Notes: generated from the letters alone by a model not told the origin. Numbered from the stretch's first letter, positions 28,014 to 39,097 are shown. The stretch: DNA of 64,000 nt from Bacteroidota bacterium (GCA_017860455.1 JAGDMF010000011.1:1-64000), one strand, 5' to 3'. Numbers and translations are program-made.

Positions 28014-30473
28014 GTGACTATGATATACCCAGTAAACTTTGAACAAAAAATCGGTTTTGATACAATACGTACTTTATTAAAAGAACATTGTATCAGCTTA
28101 ATGGGGGTTGAACATGTGGATTTGATGACGTATGCTACTGATTTTGATCAAATCATATTGGCATTAGAACAGGTGCAACACATGCAAACAGCCATTCAGT
28201 TTGACGACCCTGTTCCGGCACAAGATTTCTTTGATATTAGAGGTGTTCTATCCAGAATTAGATTAGAGGGAACATTTGTCGAAATTGATGAATTGGCTGA
28301 AATCAGAGCTGTGTTAAGTACTGTAATACAAATTTTTGTGTATTTCAGAGTTAAAAATGAAGAGGATAAATATTCCCGAATATGGGATTTGTGCAAGGAT
28401 CTTTATTTGGAAAAAGATCTGTTGGAATCAATAAATAAGATCATTGATCCTAAAGGTCAGCTAAAGGATAATGCGTCTGAAGAATTACGAAGAATAAGGA
28501 GAGAGATTATTAAGATCTCAGGTGAGGCAGATCGTAAGATTAAAAAAATATTGCAATTCGCTAAAAAAGAGGGTGTTGTTAAAGAGGATGCAGAAATGAC
28601 CATCAGAAATGGTCGTTTATGTATTCCCGTACCAGCGCAATTTAAAAGAAAACTTCATGGATTTATTCATGATGAGTCTGCAACAGGACAAACGGTTTTT
28701 ATAGAACCAGCGGATGTTTTTGATTCCAATAACGAATTAAAGGATCTGTTAAATGCTGAAAGAAGGGAGATTATAAGAATTTTAACGGAGATTTCCAATC
28801 AAATCCGGTTTTCATTACCTAATATTCATCAGACAATAAGTTTTCTGGGAACTTTTGATTTTATTAGAGCGAAGGCACAATTTGCAATAAGAATTAAAGG
28901 GGTTCTCCCTCATGTTCACAATGAACAAATGATTGAATGGAATCAGGCGGTTCATCCGATTTTGTTTCTGAATTTTCAAAATTCACACAAAAAAGTGGAA
29001 CCACTGAATATTCAGTTGCATAAAGATTCCCGTATATTAATCATTTCCGGTCCAAATGCCGGAGGAAAATCAGTTTGTCTTAAAACAGTTGGCTTATTGC
29101 AGTATATGATGCAGTCAGGGTTGTTGGTTCCGATGCAGGAATTTTCAGAAATGGGACTCTTTGATTCCTTTTTTATCAATATGGGAGATGAGCAATCTAT
29201 TGATAATGATTTAAGTACCTATAGTTCTCATTTAAGAAACATCAAAACCATGATTGAACATCTGGATTCCTCTTCATTGTTTTTGATTGATGAATTTGGA
29301 TCCGGTACTGAACCCACTCTTGGGGGAGCAATGGCTGAAGCAATTTTGGAACATATTTATGAAACCGGTTGTTTCGGAATCATAACTACACACTATGGAA
29401 ATCTTAAAGTGTTTTCAGAAACACATCCGGAAGCAGCCAATGGAGCCATGTTATTTGATACCAATGCGTTAAAGCCATTATTTATTTTAAAACAAGGAAA
29501 ACCCGGTAGCTCTTTCACCTACGAAATTGCAAGACAAATCGGATTACCGGAATCAATCATAGCCAGTGCCATATCAAAATCGGGAACGACACAAATTGAT
29601 TATGAAAGAGTTTTAGAGGAGGTGGAACTCGAGAAAATGGAATTGGAAAAAAGACTTAAAATGGTTACCCAAACCGATGATAAATTAGCAGAGTTGATTG
29701 ATTCCTATAATGAGAAATTTAAAGAGTTTGATAAACAAAGAAAAGAGATCCTGCAAAAAGCTAAAAATCAGGCTATTTTGATCATTGATGGAGCGAATAA
29801 AGTGATTGAAAATACCATTAGGGAGATCAAAGAAGTGAAAGCAGAATCCACCAAAACCAAAGAGATCCGTAATAATATTCAACATTTGAAGAAAGATCTC
29901 GAAAAAGAGATCTCCTCCATTGAACAGGAAGAAGTAATGAAACCTTTGGTGCCCATTAAAAAAGCCACTCCAAAAATAAAAATGGATAAAATAGAGGAAA
30001 CTCCTATTCAAGTTGGAGATTCGGTGTTGATAACCGATATTCAGACAATTGGAGAAGTAACACAATTAAATGGGAATGAAATAACCATCTCTTTTAATTC
30101 TGTTTCACTAAAAACCAATTTGAAGAGAGTGGTCAAAATATCCAAAAAGGAAGCAAGAACAGTTCAAAGAGGTGGGTTTTCTAAGTTAGATGGTACACGA
30201 ATTGGGGAGGTGATGAATGAAAAAGTGGCCAAATTCAATGCCGTTTTAGATCTTAGAGGAAAAAGAGCGGATGAGTCCGTTCAACTCCTTGAGTCTTTTG
30301 TAGATGAGGCAATCCTTCTTAGCATTCACCATATCAAAATATTACACGGAAAAGGGGATGGAATTTTGCGAAAAGTGATCCGACAATATTTATCAAGAAG
30401 GAAAGATGTCCATAGTTATGGTGATGAGATGCTTGAACTCGGTGGTGCAGGTATCACAGTGATTAATTTGTAA
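28014..30473 (+). CDS. mutS2: Endonuclease MutS2
   Basis: ISGPNAGGKSVCLKTVGL Walker A; STYSSHLRN; C-terminal Smr domain VLDLRGKRADESVQLLESFVDEAI...ILHGKGDGILR. Confidence 0.95.
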   Translation: MTMIYPVNFEQKIGFDTIRTLLKEHCISLMGVEHVDLMTYATDFDQIILALEQVQHMQTAIQFDDPVPAQDFFDIRGVLSRIRLEGTFVEIDELAEIRAVLSTVIQIFVYFRVKNEEDKYSRIWDLCKDLYLEKDLLESINKIIDPKGQLKDNASEELRRIRREIIKISGEADRKIKKILQFAKKEGVVKEDAEMTIRNGRLCIPVPAQFKRKLHGFIHDESATGQTVFIEPADVFDSNNELKDLLNAERREIIRILTEISNQIRFSLPNIHQTISFLGTFDFIRAKAQFAIRIKGVLPHVHNEQMIEWNQAVHPILFLNFQNSHKKVEPLNIQLHKDSRILIISGPNAGGKSVCLKTVGLLQYMMQSGLLVPMQEFSEMGLFDSFFINMGDEQSIDNDLSTYSSHLRNIKTMIEHLDSSSLFLIDEFGSGTEPTLGGAMAEAILEHIYETGCFGIITTHYGNLKVFSETHPEAANGAMLFDTNALKPLFILKQGKPGSSFTYEIARQIGLPESIIASAISKSGTTQIDYERVLEEVELEKMELEKRLKMVTQTDDKLAELIDSYNEKFKEFDKQRKEILQKAKNQAILIIDGANKVIENTIREIKEVKAESTKTKEIRNNIQHLKKDLEKEISSIEQEEVMKPLVPIKKATPKIKMDKIEETPIQVGDSVLITDIQTIGEVTQLNGNEITISFNSVSLKTNLKRVVKISKKEARTVQRGGFSKLDGTRIGEVMNEKVAKFNAVLDLRGKRADESVQLLESFVDEAILLSIHHIKILHGKGDGILRKVIRQYLSRRKDVHSYGDEMLELGGAGITVINL

Positions 30474-30496
30474 TTAACAATGTTAAATTTTTTAAT

Positions 30497-31744
30497 ATGA
30501 TTATAATTTCTATAGGAAACGAGATTTTATACGGAAAAACAATCAATACCAATGCCTCATTTATTGCTGATCAATTGTATGGGTTGGGGATTGAGGTACA
30601 AAAAGTGATCACTATTGGAGATCATCAGGAGCAAATTCTGGAAACATTAACCGCTGCTTTTCTTGAAACAGATTTTGTGGTTATGACTGGAGGTTTGGGA
30701 CCCACCAAAGATGATATCACCAAGCAGGTAATCTGTGATTATTTTCATGTGGAGCAGGTGATCAACGAAAAGGTGGTTGCAGACATCAAAAAAATGTTTG
30801 AGAGAAGAGGTTTCAAATTGAATGAAATCAATAGATTACAGGCTTCTATGCCGGTTGGATCGATCCCATTAACAAATAAAAATGGAACAGCACCAGGAAT
30901 CTGGATCGAAAAGGATCAGAAGTTTTTTGTAGCTATGCCCGGTGTTCCTTTTGAGATGAAACCTATTGTTACGGATGAAATGATTCCGATGTTGAAAGAG
31001 CGTTACCCATTTCAAAACTGTATTGTACATAAAGAGTTAATCACTGCCGGTATTGGAGAAAGTGCCCTTTCGGAACTTATAGAATCATGGGAATTAGCTC
31101 TCCCAAAACATATAACATTGGCCTATTTACCGGCTCCCGGAAAACTGATGTTACGACTAACCGGAAGATCGGTAAAAGGTTCTGAAAATCAATTACATTC
31201 AGAATTAAAAGAACAAATAAAGCAACTTAAAAAAATCGCAGGAAACTATATTATTTCTGATCAAAGTGAAAATCTGGAGGAAGTGATCGGAAAAATACTT
31301 ATCAGAAAAAAAGGAAAACTGGCCGTTGCAGAAAGTTGTACTGGTGGATATCTCGCCCATTTAATCACTTCAGTGCCAGGTTCTTCCCAATATTTTGAAG
31401 GGGGTTTGGTTTCCTATTCTAACGAAGTGAAACATGCCATATTAAATGTTAGGGAATTGAACTTGAAAAAACATGGTGCTGTCAGTGAATTTGTTGTTAA
31501 TGATATGGCAATCAATACGATGGGATTGTTTGATGTTGATTATACAATCGCCATTTCAGGCATTGCTGGTCCCAGTGGTGGAACCCCTGAAAAACCGGTA
31601 GGAACCGTTTGGATTGCTGTGGCAAATCCGATGAAAGTGGTAGCCGAAAAGTTTAGTTTTGGAACGGAGGGTGGAAGAGAAGTGATTATTCAACGAGCTG
31701 CACGAGCCGCACTTTATATGTTTTATAAGTTATTGCAGGCTTAG
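30497..31744 (+). CDS. cinA: CinA family protein
   Basis: IISIGNEILYGKTINTNASFIA; GGLGPTKDDITK; KLAVAESCTGGYLAHLITSVPGSSQYFEGGLVSYSNEVK. Confidence 0.94.
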   Translation: MIIISIGNEILYGKTINTNASFIADQLYGLGIEVQKVITIGDHQEQILETLTAAFLETDFVVMTGGLGPTKDDITKQVICDYFHVEQVINEKVVADIKKMFERRGFKLNEINRLQASMPVGSIPLTNKNGTAPGIWIEKDQKFFVAMPGVPFEMKPIVTDEMIPMLKERYPFQNCIVHKELITAGIGESALSELIESWELALPKHITLAYLPAPGKLMLRLTGRSVKGSENQLHSELKEQIKQLKKIAGNYIISDQSENLEEVIGKILIRKKGKLAVAESCTGGYLAHLITSVPGSSQYFEGGLVSYSNEVKHAILNVRELNLKKHGAVSEFVVNDMAINTMGLFDVDYTIAISGIAGPSGGTPEKPVGTVWIAVANPMKVVAEKFSFGTEGGREVIIQRAARAALYMFYKLLQA

Positions 31745-32688
31745 TTAAAATGCTCATCAGATAATCTTGCTCCAATAGTCTGGATACAAGCAGCACCTAA
31801 ACGGGAAGCTAATGCACCGCATTGGTCTACAGAATAATTATTGATTAACCCATAAAGGAATCCGGAAGCATAAATATCACCGGCACCTGTTGTATCTATT
31901 CTTTCACCAGGAGCAGGTGGAATAACGGTCACTTTACCATCCACTTTTGCAATGGAACCTTTTGCTCCCAATTTAACTACAGAAACAGAACAATACTTAG
32001 ATAATTCATCAAGAGCTTCTAATTCTTCTTTTCCGGTAAATGCTTTGGCTTCCTCTTCGTTGGCAAAAATTATATCTACATAATCAACAAGTAATTGTTC
32101 AACCAAATCACGCATAGATTCCACTAAATTATAACTGGCCATATCCATCGATATTTTTAACCCGCATTGTTTGGCTTTTTGACAAATATCCAATACCAGA
32201 TCTTTATTAAAAATCAAATATCCTTCTACATGAATGATATCATATTGTTTCAAAACATCAATATTGATTTCTGAAGGAGTCATAGTAGCAGCAGCTCCAA
32301 GGTAGGTAGCAAATGTACGTTCTCCATTCGGAGAGATAAATGTGGTTGCAATTCCGGTGTCAATATCAGAATACAAAAAATGGGTATTTATCTGGGCTCT
32401 ATCCATATCATTTTTGAAGAAATCACCAGCCTGATCTTTTGAAATTTTTCCAATATAGCCGGTTTGAGCTCCTAATTTGGCCAAACCATAAATGGTATTG
32501 GAAGTTGAACCGCCGGATGCAATTTTTTGATTCAAATGTGCTATTTCACTATGAATCACTCGTTTCTTTTCAGCATCTATCATTTCCATTCCCCCTTTTA
32601 CCAAACCGAATTTTTCAATTTGTTGATCATCAGATACTTCTAATAATACATCCACAAGGGCATTCCCAATTCCTAATATTTTTTTCAT
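31741..32688 (-). CDS. PfkB-family carbohydrate kinase (adenosine kinase-like)
   Basis: GIGNALVDVLLEV; GGSTSNTIYGLAKLG; DTTGAGDIYASGFLYG. Confidence 0.88.
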   Translation of the reverse strand: MKKILGIGNALVDVLLEVSDDQQIEKFGLVKGGMEMIDAEKKRVIHSEIAHLNQKIASGGSTSNTIYGLAKLGAQTGYIGKISKDQAGDFFKNDMDRAQINTHFLYSDIDTGIATTFISPNGERTFATYLGAAATMTPSEINIDVLKQYDIIHVEGYLIFNKDLVLDICQKAKQCGLKISMDMASYNLVESMRDLVEQLLVDYVDIIFANEEEAKAFTGKEELEALDELSKYCSVSVVKLGAKGSIAKVDGKVTVIPPAPGERIDTTGAGDIYASGFLYGLINNYSVDQCGALASRLGAACIQTIGARLSDEHFN

Positions 32689-32698
32689 TTTTAATGTT

Positions 32699-33541
32699 TT
32701 ATAATTTTATAAATTTTGCAGCACACCATCTGTTTTTCTCTTTGTGAGACACATACTGAAGACCTAATGATTCACATCTCTCTTTAATTTTAGGTAAATC
32801 ATCATCAACATAAAAGCCACTTAAAAACAGAACGCCATTCGGAAGTAAAGTTTCATAATAAGCATCCATATCATTTAGTAAAATGTTTCTGTTGATATTG
32901 GCGATGATCACCTGATAAGAGTCACCTTTGATTGTAGCTGCATCTCCTAATTTTACTACAATATCTTCACTATTATTTCTTGAATTATTTTCAACGTTAT
33001 TTAGGTAGGCCCATTCATCGTTATCAATGGCAGTCACCGGAAAAGCTCCCTTTTTGAAGGCTAATATCGCTAAAATACCCGTTCCGGCTCCCATGTCTAA
33101 AACTGATCTGTTTTCAAAAGGCTCTTCCAGAATATATTGAATCATCAATGAGGTTGTTTCATGATGTGCTGTTCCGAAAGACATTTTAGGTTCAATAACA
33201 ATTTCGTAGTCCACTTGTTCCATTTGGGGATGAAATGGAGCTCTTATATAACAACGATCTGCAATTAAAACGGGTTCATAATTCGACTCCCATAAAGCAT
33301 TCCAATTTTCCATCTTCACATCAGAAAACTGATATTGCAATTGAACCGGATATTCGTGTTGAGTCAAAATGGTTTCAATCTCTTCCTGATTGAACTGATC
33401 TTTTTGAATATAAGCTAACAGAGTATCTTCAGATTCACCATCTGAAAAACTTTCAAAACCCACTTCTCCAAGCAGCCCTATAAACACTTCTTTCCAGGGT
33501 TCAGGTTCACTGAACACGATTTTAAGTTCAAAATAATTCAT
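32699..33541 (-). CDS. prmA: Ribosomal protein L11 methyltransferase
   Basis: MSFGTAHHETTSLM; VLDMGAGTGILAILAFKKGA; ANINRNILL. Confidence 0.95.
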   Translation of the reverse strand: MNYFELKIVFSEPEPWKEVFIGLLGEVGFESFSDGESEDTLLAYIQKDQFNQEEIETILTQHEYPVQLQYQFSDVKMENWNALWESNYEPVLIADRCYIRAPFHPQMEQVDYEIVIEPKMSFGTAHHETTSLMIQYILEEPFENRSVLDMGAGTGILAILAFKKGAFPVTAIDNDEWAYLNNVENNSRNNSEDIVVKLGDAATIKGDSYQVIIANINRNILLNDMDAYYETLLPNGVLFLSGFYVDDDLPKIKERCESLGLQYVSHKEKNRWCAAKFIKL

Positions 33542-33553
33542 TTTTATACTTTT

Positions 33554-35152
33554 TTATTGCATGATTTGACCGGCAAGCGTAAATTTCAGCGGGGTTAACA
33601 TGTTGGTCTTTTTGTCTTTAATAATAACCAGATAGTAGTTTTTCTTTTCAACTATTCCTCTAACTGAATAATATTCATAGATTTGAGATCCTTTATGGTT
33701 CTTTTTAATATATCCTTCAATATTAGAGCTGATATTATCCATATTGGCAGTAGTTCTAATTTCAAGAATTGAACCATTTCCTTCCATTACAACAATCTCT
33801 TTACCTCTCACTCCGAAATAGCTGGCTAGGAAATAACCTTCATCATCTTCAGACCATTCCACGCCGGTAATTTTGGGATATTTTTGTTTGAAAGCAGCAA
33901 TAGCTAATTCCGGAATTTCATTGGGTTTTTCATTAATTGATTCAACAGATAATTTGGCATATACATCGGATGGTTGTTCCTCTTCCGCTTTATATGTTTT
34001 TAATATCCTACCCAATTTATCAAAAACTACACTGGTAGAAACCATAGCTTTTTTGTTGTTTTTCTCATAGAATTCAACCAATATTTTATCTTGTTTATCC
34101 GCTCTGGTTTCTTTTACTGCTGTTATAAATTCATATCCTCTATAAGTGGATTCCAAATGTTTAAGCATAGCACCTGTGATCGCTTCTTCAGGTAAAAATG
34201 TATATGTTTTTTCCCACAAACCCTCTTTGGTAAAATAGAGTTCGTTTTTTTGTTCCTTAACAGTACAGGTAGCCACATAGAATGGATCAACGGTATTCCA
34301 TTCCACATTTTCAGGTTGTAACACTTTTTTAGCGAATGCTTTTAAAACGGGAGCTGGCGCATCACCATTAGCATAGGGATCCTCTTTGGTGGTTTTAGGT
34401 TGTGTTTTAGGCTGAGTTGTCGTTTTAGGCTGTGTTGTCGTTTTGGGCTGAGTAGCAGGTTTATTCTCTTTAGGTTGGGTTGTTTCATCAGGATCAGCAT
34501 TGTCCTCTTTAGGTTGTTGTTTAGGCTGTTGTTTGGGTTGTTGAGCTGTTTGTTGAGCAGGTTTTGTTTCTTGTTTAGGTTTTTGATTATTTTTGCCTTT
34601 GGGGGCATTTTCTTCAGCAATCTCTTGATCTGCTTTTTGTTGCACTTTCTGTTTTGGAGTAAGTTCAGGAGTTACAAATCCATCAGGGTCAGTTCTGGTT
34701 AAAAGTTTGCCAAAATTATCAAAAGTTAATACAGAAGCTTGTGCACCAACAACTTCAGGTTTAACCTCAACATAATAATACAATTTAACATTGAGTTCCT
34801 CTCTGATCTCCGAAACTGCAATATTAAATTCAGGATAATTTTTATCAATATACCCAATGATAGCAGTAGGTAATGTCGATTTAGGAATCAAAGTTGTAGA
34901 TTTTATAAAAGTACCATCACTTTGGATATAAATCACAGCAGAAGAGCCATCTACTTTAAAATTGGCTACATATACATCACCATCCAATACCCATTGTGAG
35001 ACTTTAACTTCCCCTTGTAAATCCAGTAATGTTTGTTTCACTTCATCAGGAACATTATCCGGTTTTACTTTTTGTCCGAATAACTCAGATGAGGTGATTA
35101 AAAGCAATGAAATACCCAATATTAGAGTACCAAAACGAACACTTTTTTTCAT
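33554..35152 (-). CDS. Secreted PepSY-like repeat protein with TTQPK/QPKQ low-complexity linker
   Basis: Signal peptide; repeated AFKQKYPKITGVEWSEDDEGYFLASY-type modules; linker TQPKTTTQPKTTTQPKTQPK. Confidence 0.6.
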   Translation of the reverse strand: MKKSVRFGTLILGISLLLITSSELFGQKVKPDNVPDEVKQTLLDLQGEVKVSQWVLDGDVYVANFKVDGSSAVIYIQSDGTFIKSTTLIPKSTLPTAIIGYIDKNYPEFNIAVSEIREELNVKLYYYVEVKPEVVGAQASVLTFDNFGKLLTRTDPDGFVTPELTPKQKVQQKADQEIAEENAPKGKNNQKPKQETKPAQQTAQQPKQQPKQQPKEDNADPDETTQPKENKPATQPKTTTQPKTTTQPKTQPKTTKEDPYANGDAPAPVLKAFAKKVLQPENVEWNTVDPFYVATCTVKEQKNELYFTKEGLWEKTYTFLPEEAITGAMLKHLESTYRGYEFITAVKETRADKQDKILVEFYEKNNKKAMVSTSVVFDKLGRILKTYKAEEEQPSDVYAKLSVESINEKPNEIPELAIAAFKQKYPKITGVEWSEDDEGYFLASYFGVRGKEIVVMEGNGSILEIRTTANMDNISSNIEGYIKKNHKGSQIYEYYSVRGIVEKKNYYLVIIKDKKTNMLTPLKFTLAGQIMQ

Positions 35153-35215
35153 ATTACATGTTTTTTTTATTCAAACTTCAAAAATAAGAAAAATTTTGGA
35201 ATAAGTAAAAAGAAA

Positions 35216-35635
35216 TTATTCTTCAAAAAATAGAATTTTCATTCCCTTAATATTGGTATCAAATTTCTTCTCAACATGAGAAATAATAAAATTTTCCAGT
35301 TCTTTTTCCAGATTGATCATTTTTCTTTCTGATTCATTGACAATAAAATAGGTATTTTTATCAGTGATATTCAAATCAAAAAATAGTTTACCATCCATGA
35401 TGATTTTATCTAAAACACCAATCTCTTCCATCAATTTTACTGTATTGTAAAGGGTTGCTCTACTTACATAATATTTTTGGGCATTGAGATGATTTCTCAA
35501 AAAATCGACTTGAAATGGGGCATTGAGTTGTATAATGGCTCGAAGAATAGCAAATCGCTCCTGAGTTTGTTTTAGTCCCCGGGATAACAGTGTATTGGCA
35601 AACTGTCTAAACAAATGATCTGACGATTCTTGCAA
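35216..35635 (-). CDS. Fur-family transcriptional regulator
   Basis: GLKQTQERFAILRAIIQLNAPFQVDFLRNHLNAQKYYVSRATLYNTVKLMEEIGVL. Confidence 0.88.
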   Translation of the reverse strand: MQESSDHLFRQFANTLLSRGLKQTQERFAILRAIIQLNAPFQVDFLRNHLNAQKYYVSRATLYNTVKLMEEIGVLDKIIMDGKLFFDLNITDKNTYFIVNESERKMINLEKELENFIISHVEKKFDTNIKGMKILFFEE

Positions 35636-35651
35636 ATTCTTATAGTTTTTG

Positions 35652-35659
35652 CAAAAATA
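35652..35659 (-). promoter_or_regulatory. -7 box TATTTTTG for the fur-like gene
   Basis: CAAAAATA on +; overlaps TTTTTGCAAAAA palindrome 35646-35657. Confidence 0.5.
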
Positions 35660-35672
35660 GGAATAATTTATT

Positions 35673-35680
35673 TATCTTTG
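35673..35680 (+). promoter_or_regulatory. -7 box TATCTTTG for purC
   Basis: TATCTTTGTACC, 21 nt before the purC ATG. Confidence 0.6.
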
Positions 35681-35700
35681 TACCATAAATAATAAAAAAA

Positions 35701-36651
35701 ATGGCAGCATTAACAAAAACAGATTTTAATTTTCCAAATCAAAAAAGTGTATATCACGGTAAAGTTCGGGATGTGTATAACATCAATGATGAACAGTTAA
35801 TTATGATTGTCAGTGATCGGATCTCTGCATTTGATGTAATTCTTCCTGAAGGAATCCCTTATAAAGGCGAGATTCTTAATAAAATTGCCTGTAAATTTTT
35901 AGATGCAACTGCAGATATTTGTCCAAATTGGAAAATGGCCACGCCTGATCCAATGGTTACTGCTGGTGTAGCTTGTGAGGCGTTACCTGTTGAAATGATT
36001 GTCAGAGGATATCTTTGTGGAAGTTCATGGAGAGCTTACAAAAATGGAGCCAGATCTATTTGTGGAGTGCCCATCCCTGATGGAATGAAAGAGAATCAAA
36101 AATTTGAAAAACCGATCATAACCCCCACAACCAAAGCTGAACAAGGAATGCATGATGAGGATATTTCCAAAGAGGAGATCTTAAAACAAGGGTTGGTAAG
36201 TGTGGAAGATTACGAATTGGTTGAAAAATACACCATGGCACTTTTTGAAAGAGGTTCTCAGATTGCCGCTGAAAGAGGTTTGATTTTAGTGGATACCAAA
36301 TATGAATTTGGAAAGAAAAACGGCAAAATATATTTAATTGACGAAATTCATACTCCTGACTCATCCCGCTATTTTTATGCAGCTGAATATAAAGAGCGTT
36401 TTGCAAAAGGAGAACAACAAAAACAGCTTTCTAAGGAGTTTGTAAGAGAATGGCTGATGGAGAATGGTTTTCAGGGAAAAGAGGGACAACAGGTGCCTGA
36501 AATGACTTCTCAAGTGGTGCAATCTATTTCTGACAGGTATATTGAATTGTATGAAAATATAACCGGAGAAACATTTGTAAAATCTGATACTTCTCATTTG
36601 TTGGGCAGAATTCAGAAAAATGTTACTGAATATTTGAATCATGGATTATAA
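35701..36651 (+). CDS. purC: Phosphoribosylaminoimidazole-succinocarboxamide synthase
   Basis: [54 protein letters not shown]. Confidence 0.97.
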   Translation: MAALTKTDFNFPNQKSVYHGKVRDVYNINDEQLIMIVSDRISAFDVILPEGIPYKGEILNKIACKFLDATADICPNWKMATPDPMVTAGVACEALPVEMIVRGYLCGSSWRAYKNGARSICGVPIPDGMKENQKFEKPIITPTTKAEQGMHDEDISKEEILKQGLVSVEDYELVEKYTMALFERGSQIAAERGLILVDTKYEFGKKNGKIYLIDEIHTPDSSRYFYAAEYKERFAKGEQQKQLSKEFVREWLMENGFQGKEGQQVPEMTSQVVQSISDRYIELYENITGETFVKSDTSHLLGRIQKNVTEYLNHGL

Positions 36652-37456
36652 AAACAAATTTGGACTTCCTTACGAATATCCTGACCTTTTTGAAGAACAC
36701 ATGCTGTATGTTCCACCAAGAGCGGAACCGCCTGTGTTAGATGAAAAATATCCTTACATCAATAAAAAATTCTATTTCAGACTAGCCAGGATCAGCATAT
36801 TAGCTGCATCAAAAACGGTAGGATTTATACTTTTAAAGTTGATCATTGGTTTAAAATGCAACAATAGAGAGATTCTGAAAAAGTATAAAAAAGAACTCAA
36901 GAATGGTGCTATAACGATATGTAATCATGTTCACATGTGGGATTTTTTATGTGTTATGTTTGCGATTCGAAATAAATCTTTGTTTTTCCCCGCATGGCCT
37001 AAAAATTTAACCGGTCCAAACCGACATCTGATCCGTTTAGTTGGAGGCGTTCCGATTCCCAATAAAAAATCGGGTATTGTTGAATTCAACCATACCTTAA
37101 ACGATGTGCTTCATCAAGGGAAGTGGCTCCATTTTTATCCTGAAACATCAGCGTGGTTTTATTTTGACGCGATAAGACCATTTAAAAAAGGAGTGTTCTC
37201 TTATGCGGTAAAACACAACAAGCCGATCTTACCTTTAGTGATTACGTATCGAGATCCCCGGAAAATTTTTAAATTGATATACCGGAAAAAACCGTTACTT
37301 TCAATTACGCTTGGAGAGCCTATTTTCCCTGATCAAAATTTGTCAGAAGTGGAAGCGACTCAGAAAGTATTATATCAAACGCGAGAATGGATGCAAAAAA
37401 CTGCGGGTTTTGATATGATCATTGACCAAAATGTGAAGAAAAGGAGTGAAATGTGA
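36641..37456 (+). CDS. 1-acyl-sn-glycerol-3-phosphate acyltransferase-like (PlsC domain)
   Basis: [24 protein letters not shown]. Confidence 0.78.
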   Translation: MDYKNKFGLPYEYPDLFEEHMLYVPPRAEPPVLDEKYPYINKKFYFRLARISILAASKTVGFILLKLIIGLKCNNREILKKYKKELKNGAITICNHVHMWDFLCVMFAIRNKSLFFPAWPKNLTGPNRHLIRLVGGVPIPNKKSGIVEFNHTLNDVLHQGKWLHFYPETSAWFYFDAIRPFKKGVFSYAVKHNKPILPLVITYRDPRKIFKLIYRKKPLLSITLGEPIFPDQNLSEVEATQKVLYQTREWMQKTAGFDMIIDQNVKKRSEM

Positions 37457-37490
37457 TCCAATTAGGGAGTTAAAAAGTAGAAAACGATTA

Positions 37491-37530
37491 AAAAGAAAAA
37501 GGACTTTTAGATAAAAGTCCTTTTCTTTTT
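37491..37530. terminator. Bidirectional intrinsic terminator
   Basis: AAAAGAAAAAGGACTTTT-AGAT-AAAAGTCCTTTTCTTTTT. Confidence 0.85.
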
Positions 37531-37534
37531 GTAG

Positions 37535-37608
37535 TGATTCCGACAGGATTCAAACCTGTAACCTTCTGATCCGTAGTCAGATACTCTATTCAGTTGAGCT
37601 ACGGAACC
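37535..37608 (-). tRNA. tRNA-Arg (anticodon ACG)
   Basis: Cloverleaf on minus strand: GGTTCCG acceptor, anticodon arm TCTGA-CTACGGA-TCAGA, T-arm ACAGG-TTTGAAT-CCTGT; no encoded CCA. Confidence 0.95.
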
Positions 37609-37704
37609 AACTTTGTTTATGGATGCAAAAATACATAAAATTACGATACTATGCGTTCAAATGGAAATTTTTTTCCAAAAATAAAAACCTATTGATTTTT
37701 TCTT

Positions 37705-37712
37705 TATTTTTG
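37705..37712 (+). promoter_or_regulatory. -7 box TATTTTTG upstream of rpsP
   Basis: TATTTTTGCACC, 39 nt before the rpsP ATG. Confidence 0.5.
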
Positions 37713-37750
37713 CACCCCTTAAAACATTATAATAAATAATATTTAAATTT

Positions 37751-38302
37751 ATGGCAACAAGAATCAGATTACAAAGACATGGTAAAAAGAATCAACCTTT
37801 TTATCACATTGTAATTGCAGATGGTCGTGCACCACGAAACGGACGTTTTATCGAGAAGATCGGTACCTACAACCCCTTAACCCATCCTGCAACTATTAAC
37901 TTAGATTTCGAAAGAGCATTGTATTGGGTAGAAGTGGGTGCTTCTCCATCAGATACAACCCGTTCGATTCTAAAACGTGAAGGTGTTATGTTAATGAAAC
38001 ACTTAAAAGGTGGTATCGCAAAAGGCGCAATTAGTGAAGCTGATGCAAACCGCAAATTCGAAGCTTGGAAACAAGAAAGAGAATCAAAAGTGAATAACAT
38101 GAAACGTGAATTAGCCGACAAAGGTCGTACAGAATCAAAAAAACGTTTAGAAGCTGAATCTAAATTACGTGAAGTAATTGCTCAAAAAGTAGCTGCAAAG
38201 TATCAGGCTGAAGTGCAAGCTGAAGCTGCTGCTGCAGAAGAAGTAACTGAAGAGGTTGCTCCTGAAGCTACTGAAACTCCTGAAGTGGAAGCTGCTGAGT
38301 AA
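37751..38302 (+). CDS. rpsP: 30S ribosomal protein S16 with Ala/Glu-rich C-terminal extension
   Basis: [43 protein letters not shown]. Confidence 0.98.
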   Translation: MATRIRLQRHGKKNQPFYHIVIADGRAPRNGRFIEKIGTYNPLTHPATINLDFERALYWVEVGASPSDTTRSILKREGVMLMKHLKGGIAKGAISEADANRKFEAWKQERESKVNNMKRELADKGRTESKKRLEAESKLREVIAQKVAAKYQAEVQAEAAAAEEVTEEVAPEATETPEVEAAE

Positions 38303-38323
38303 TATTCTTTTACAACATCGCAT

Positions 38324-38354
38324 AAAAAAGGGATCTCATTGAGATCCCTTTTTT
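38324..38354. terminator. Bidirectional intrinsic terminator
   Basis: AAAAAAGGGATCTC-ATT-GAGATCCCTTTTTT. Confidence 0.9.
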
Positions 38355-38360
38355 ATTGTG

Positions 38361-38861
38361 TTATTCAATCCAGGAATAAGCTATTGTACTATCCGGTTTA
38401 GAAGCAAAACTTTGAAAATGGTATTTTGTTCCATTTTCAAATATTAATGTAGAATCATTTTGGATACTATAGGAGTACTTATCCACAACTAACCATCCAC
38501 CTTCAGACTGCATCCATCTTTCAGAAATTAGCTGATTATTCGTTACATGATAAACACCCCATTTATGCTTAAAATTTTGAGTGGAATTATAACGCTGACT
38601 CATTATTTGTTCTAGTATTGTTAAATCATGGGTATCATTTATAACATCCCAAAATATAAATCCATTTTTATATAACAGGAAAACTTCAGTAAAAATGATG
38701 GGAGGCGAAGAATTATTGGTGTAAAAGTAATAGTAATAACCATTTGTTTGGATCTCGCTACCGGAATAAGGGGTTCTCTTCATTGTCAGCTCTTCATCAC
38801 TACAACTACCCAGTAAAGATAAAATAATCAGAAGAGAAATACAAATTTTAATTTTTTTCAT
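38361..38861 (-). CDS. Hypothetical lipoprotein
   Basis: Internal Met start MKKIKICISLLIILSLLGSCSDEE gives a canonical lipobox; the upstream track start is less likely. Confidence 0.6.
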   Translation of the reverse strand: MKKIKICISLLIILSLLGSCSDEELTMKRTPYSGSEIQTNGYYYYFYTNNSSPPIIFTEVFLLYKNGFIFWDVINDTHDLTILEQIMSQRYNSTQNFKHKWGVYHVTNNQLISERWMQSEGGWLVVDKYSYSIQNDSTLIFENGTKYHFQSFASKPDSTIAYSWIE

Positions 38862-39040
38862 ATCTTTATATATAATCTTTGTTAAATGTTTTAAAAACTT
38901 AGTTATGAGCCATTTATCAAAGTATTTAACGATCCCCATTCAAACCCATCAAAAATAAAATTAGTTTCAATACATGTTTCGCAAATATATGGTTTTATTA
39001 TTAGAATTTAAAAAAAGTTTAGTTTTTTGAGAGATGTGTT

Positions 39041-39079
39041 AACAAAAAAGGGCTTCTGATTCAGAAGCCCTTTTTTGTT
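39041..39079. terminator. Intrinsic terminator
   Basis: AACAAAAAAGGGCTTCTGA-T-TCAGAAGCCCTTTTTTGTT. Confidence 0.9.
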
Positions 39080-39097
39080 AAAAGAAAGTGTTATAAA

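Noticed and set aside
29685-30065. Antisense Phe-rich ORF 29685-30065 and similar antisense ORFs (18328, 24503, 24579, 36116, 36361, 54049, 59019)
   Set aside because: Lie fully inside conserved genes on the other strand (mutS2, bamA, pyrC, purC, M64 peptidase, uvrA).
34342-34702. Lys/Gln- or Arg/Cys/Phe-rich ORFs 34342-34620 and 34400-34702
   Set aside because: Frame-shifted or antisense readings of the TTQPK low-complexity linker of the 33554-35152 gene.
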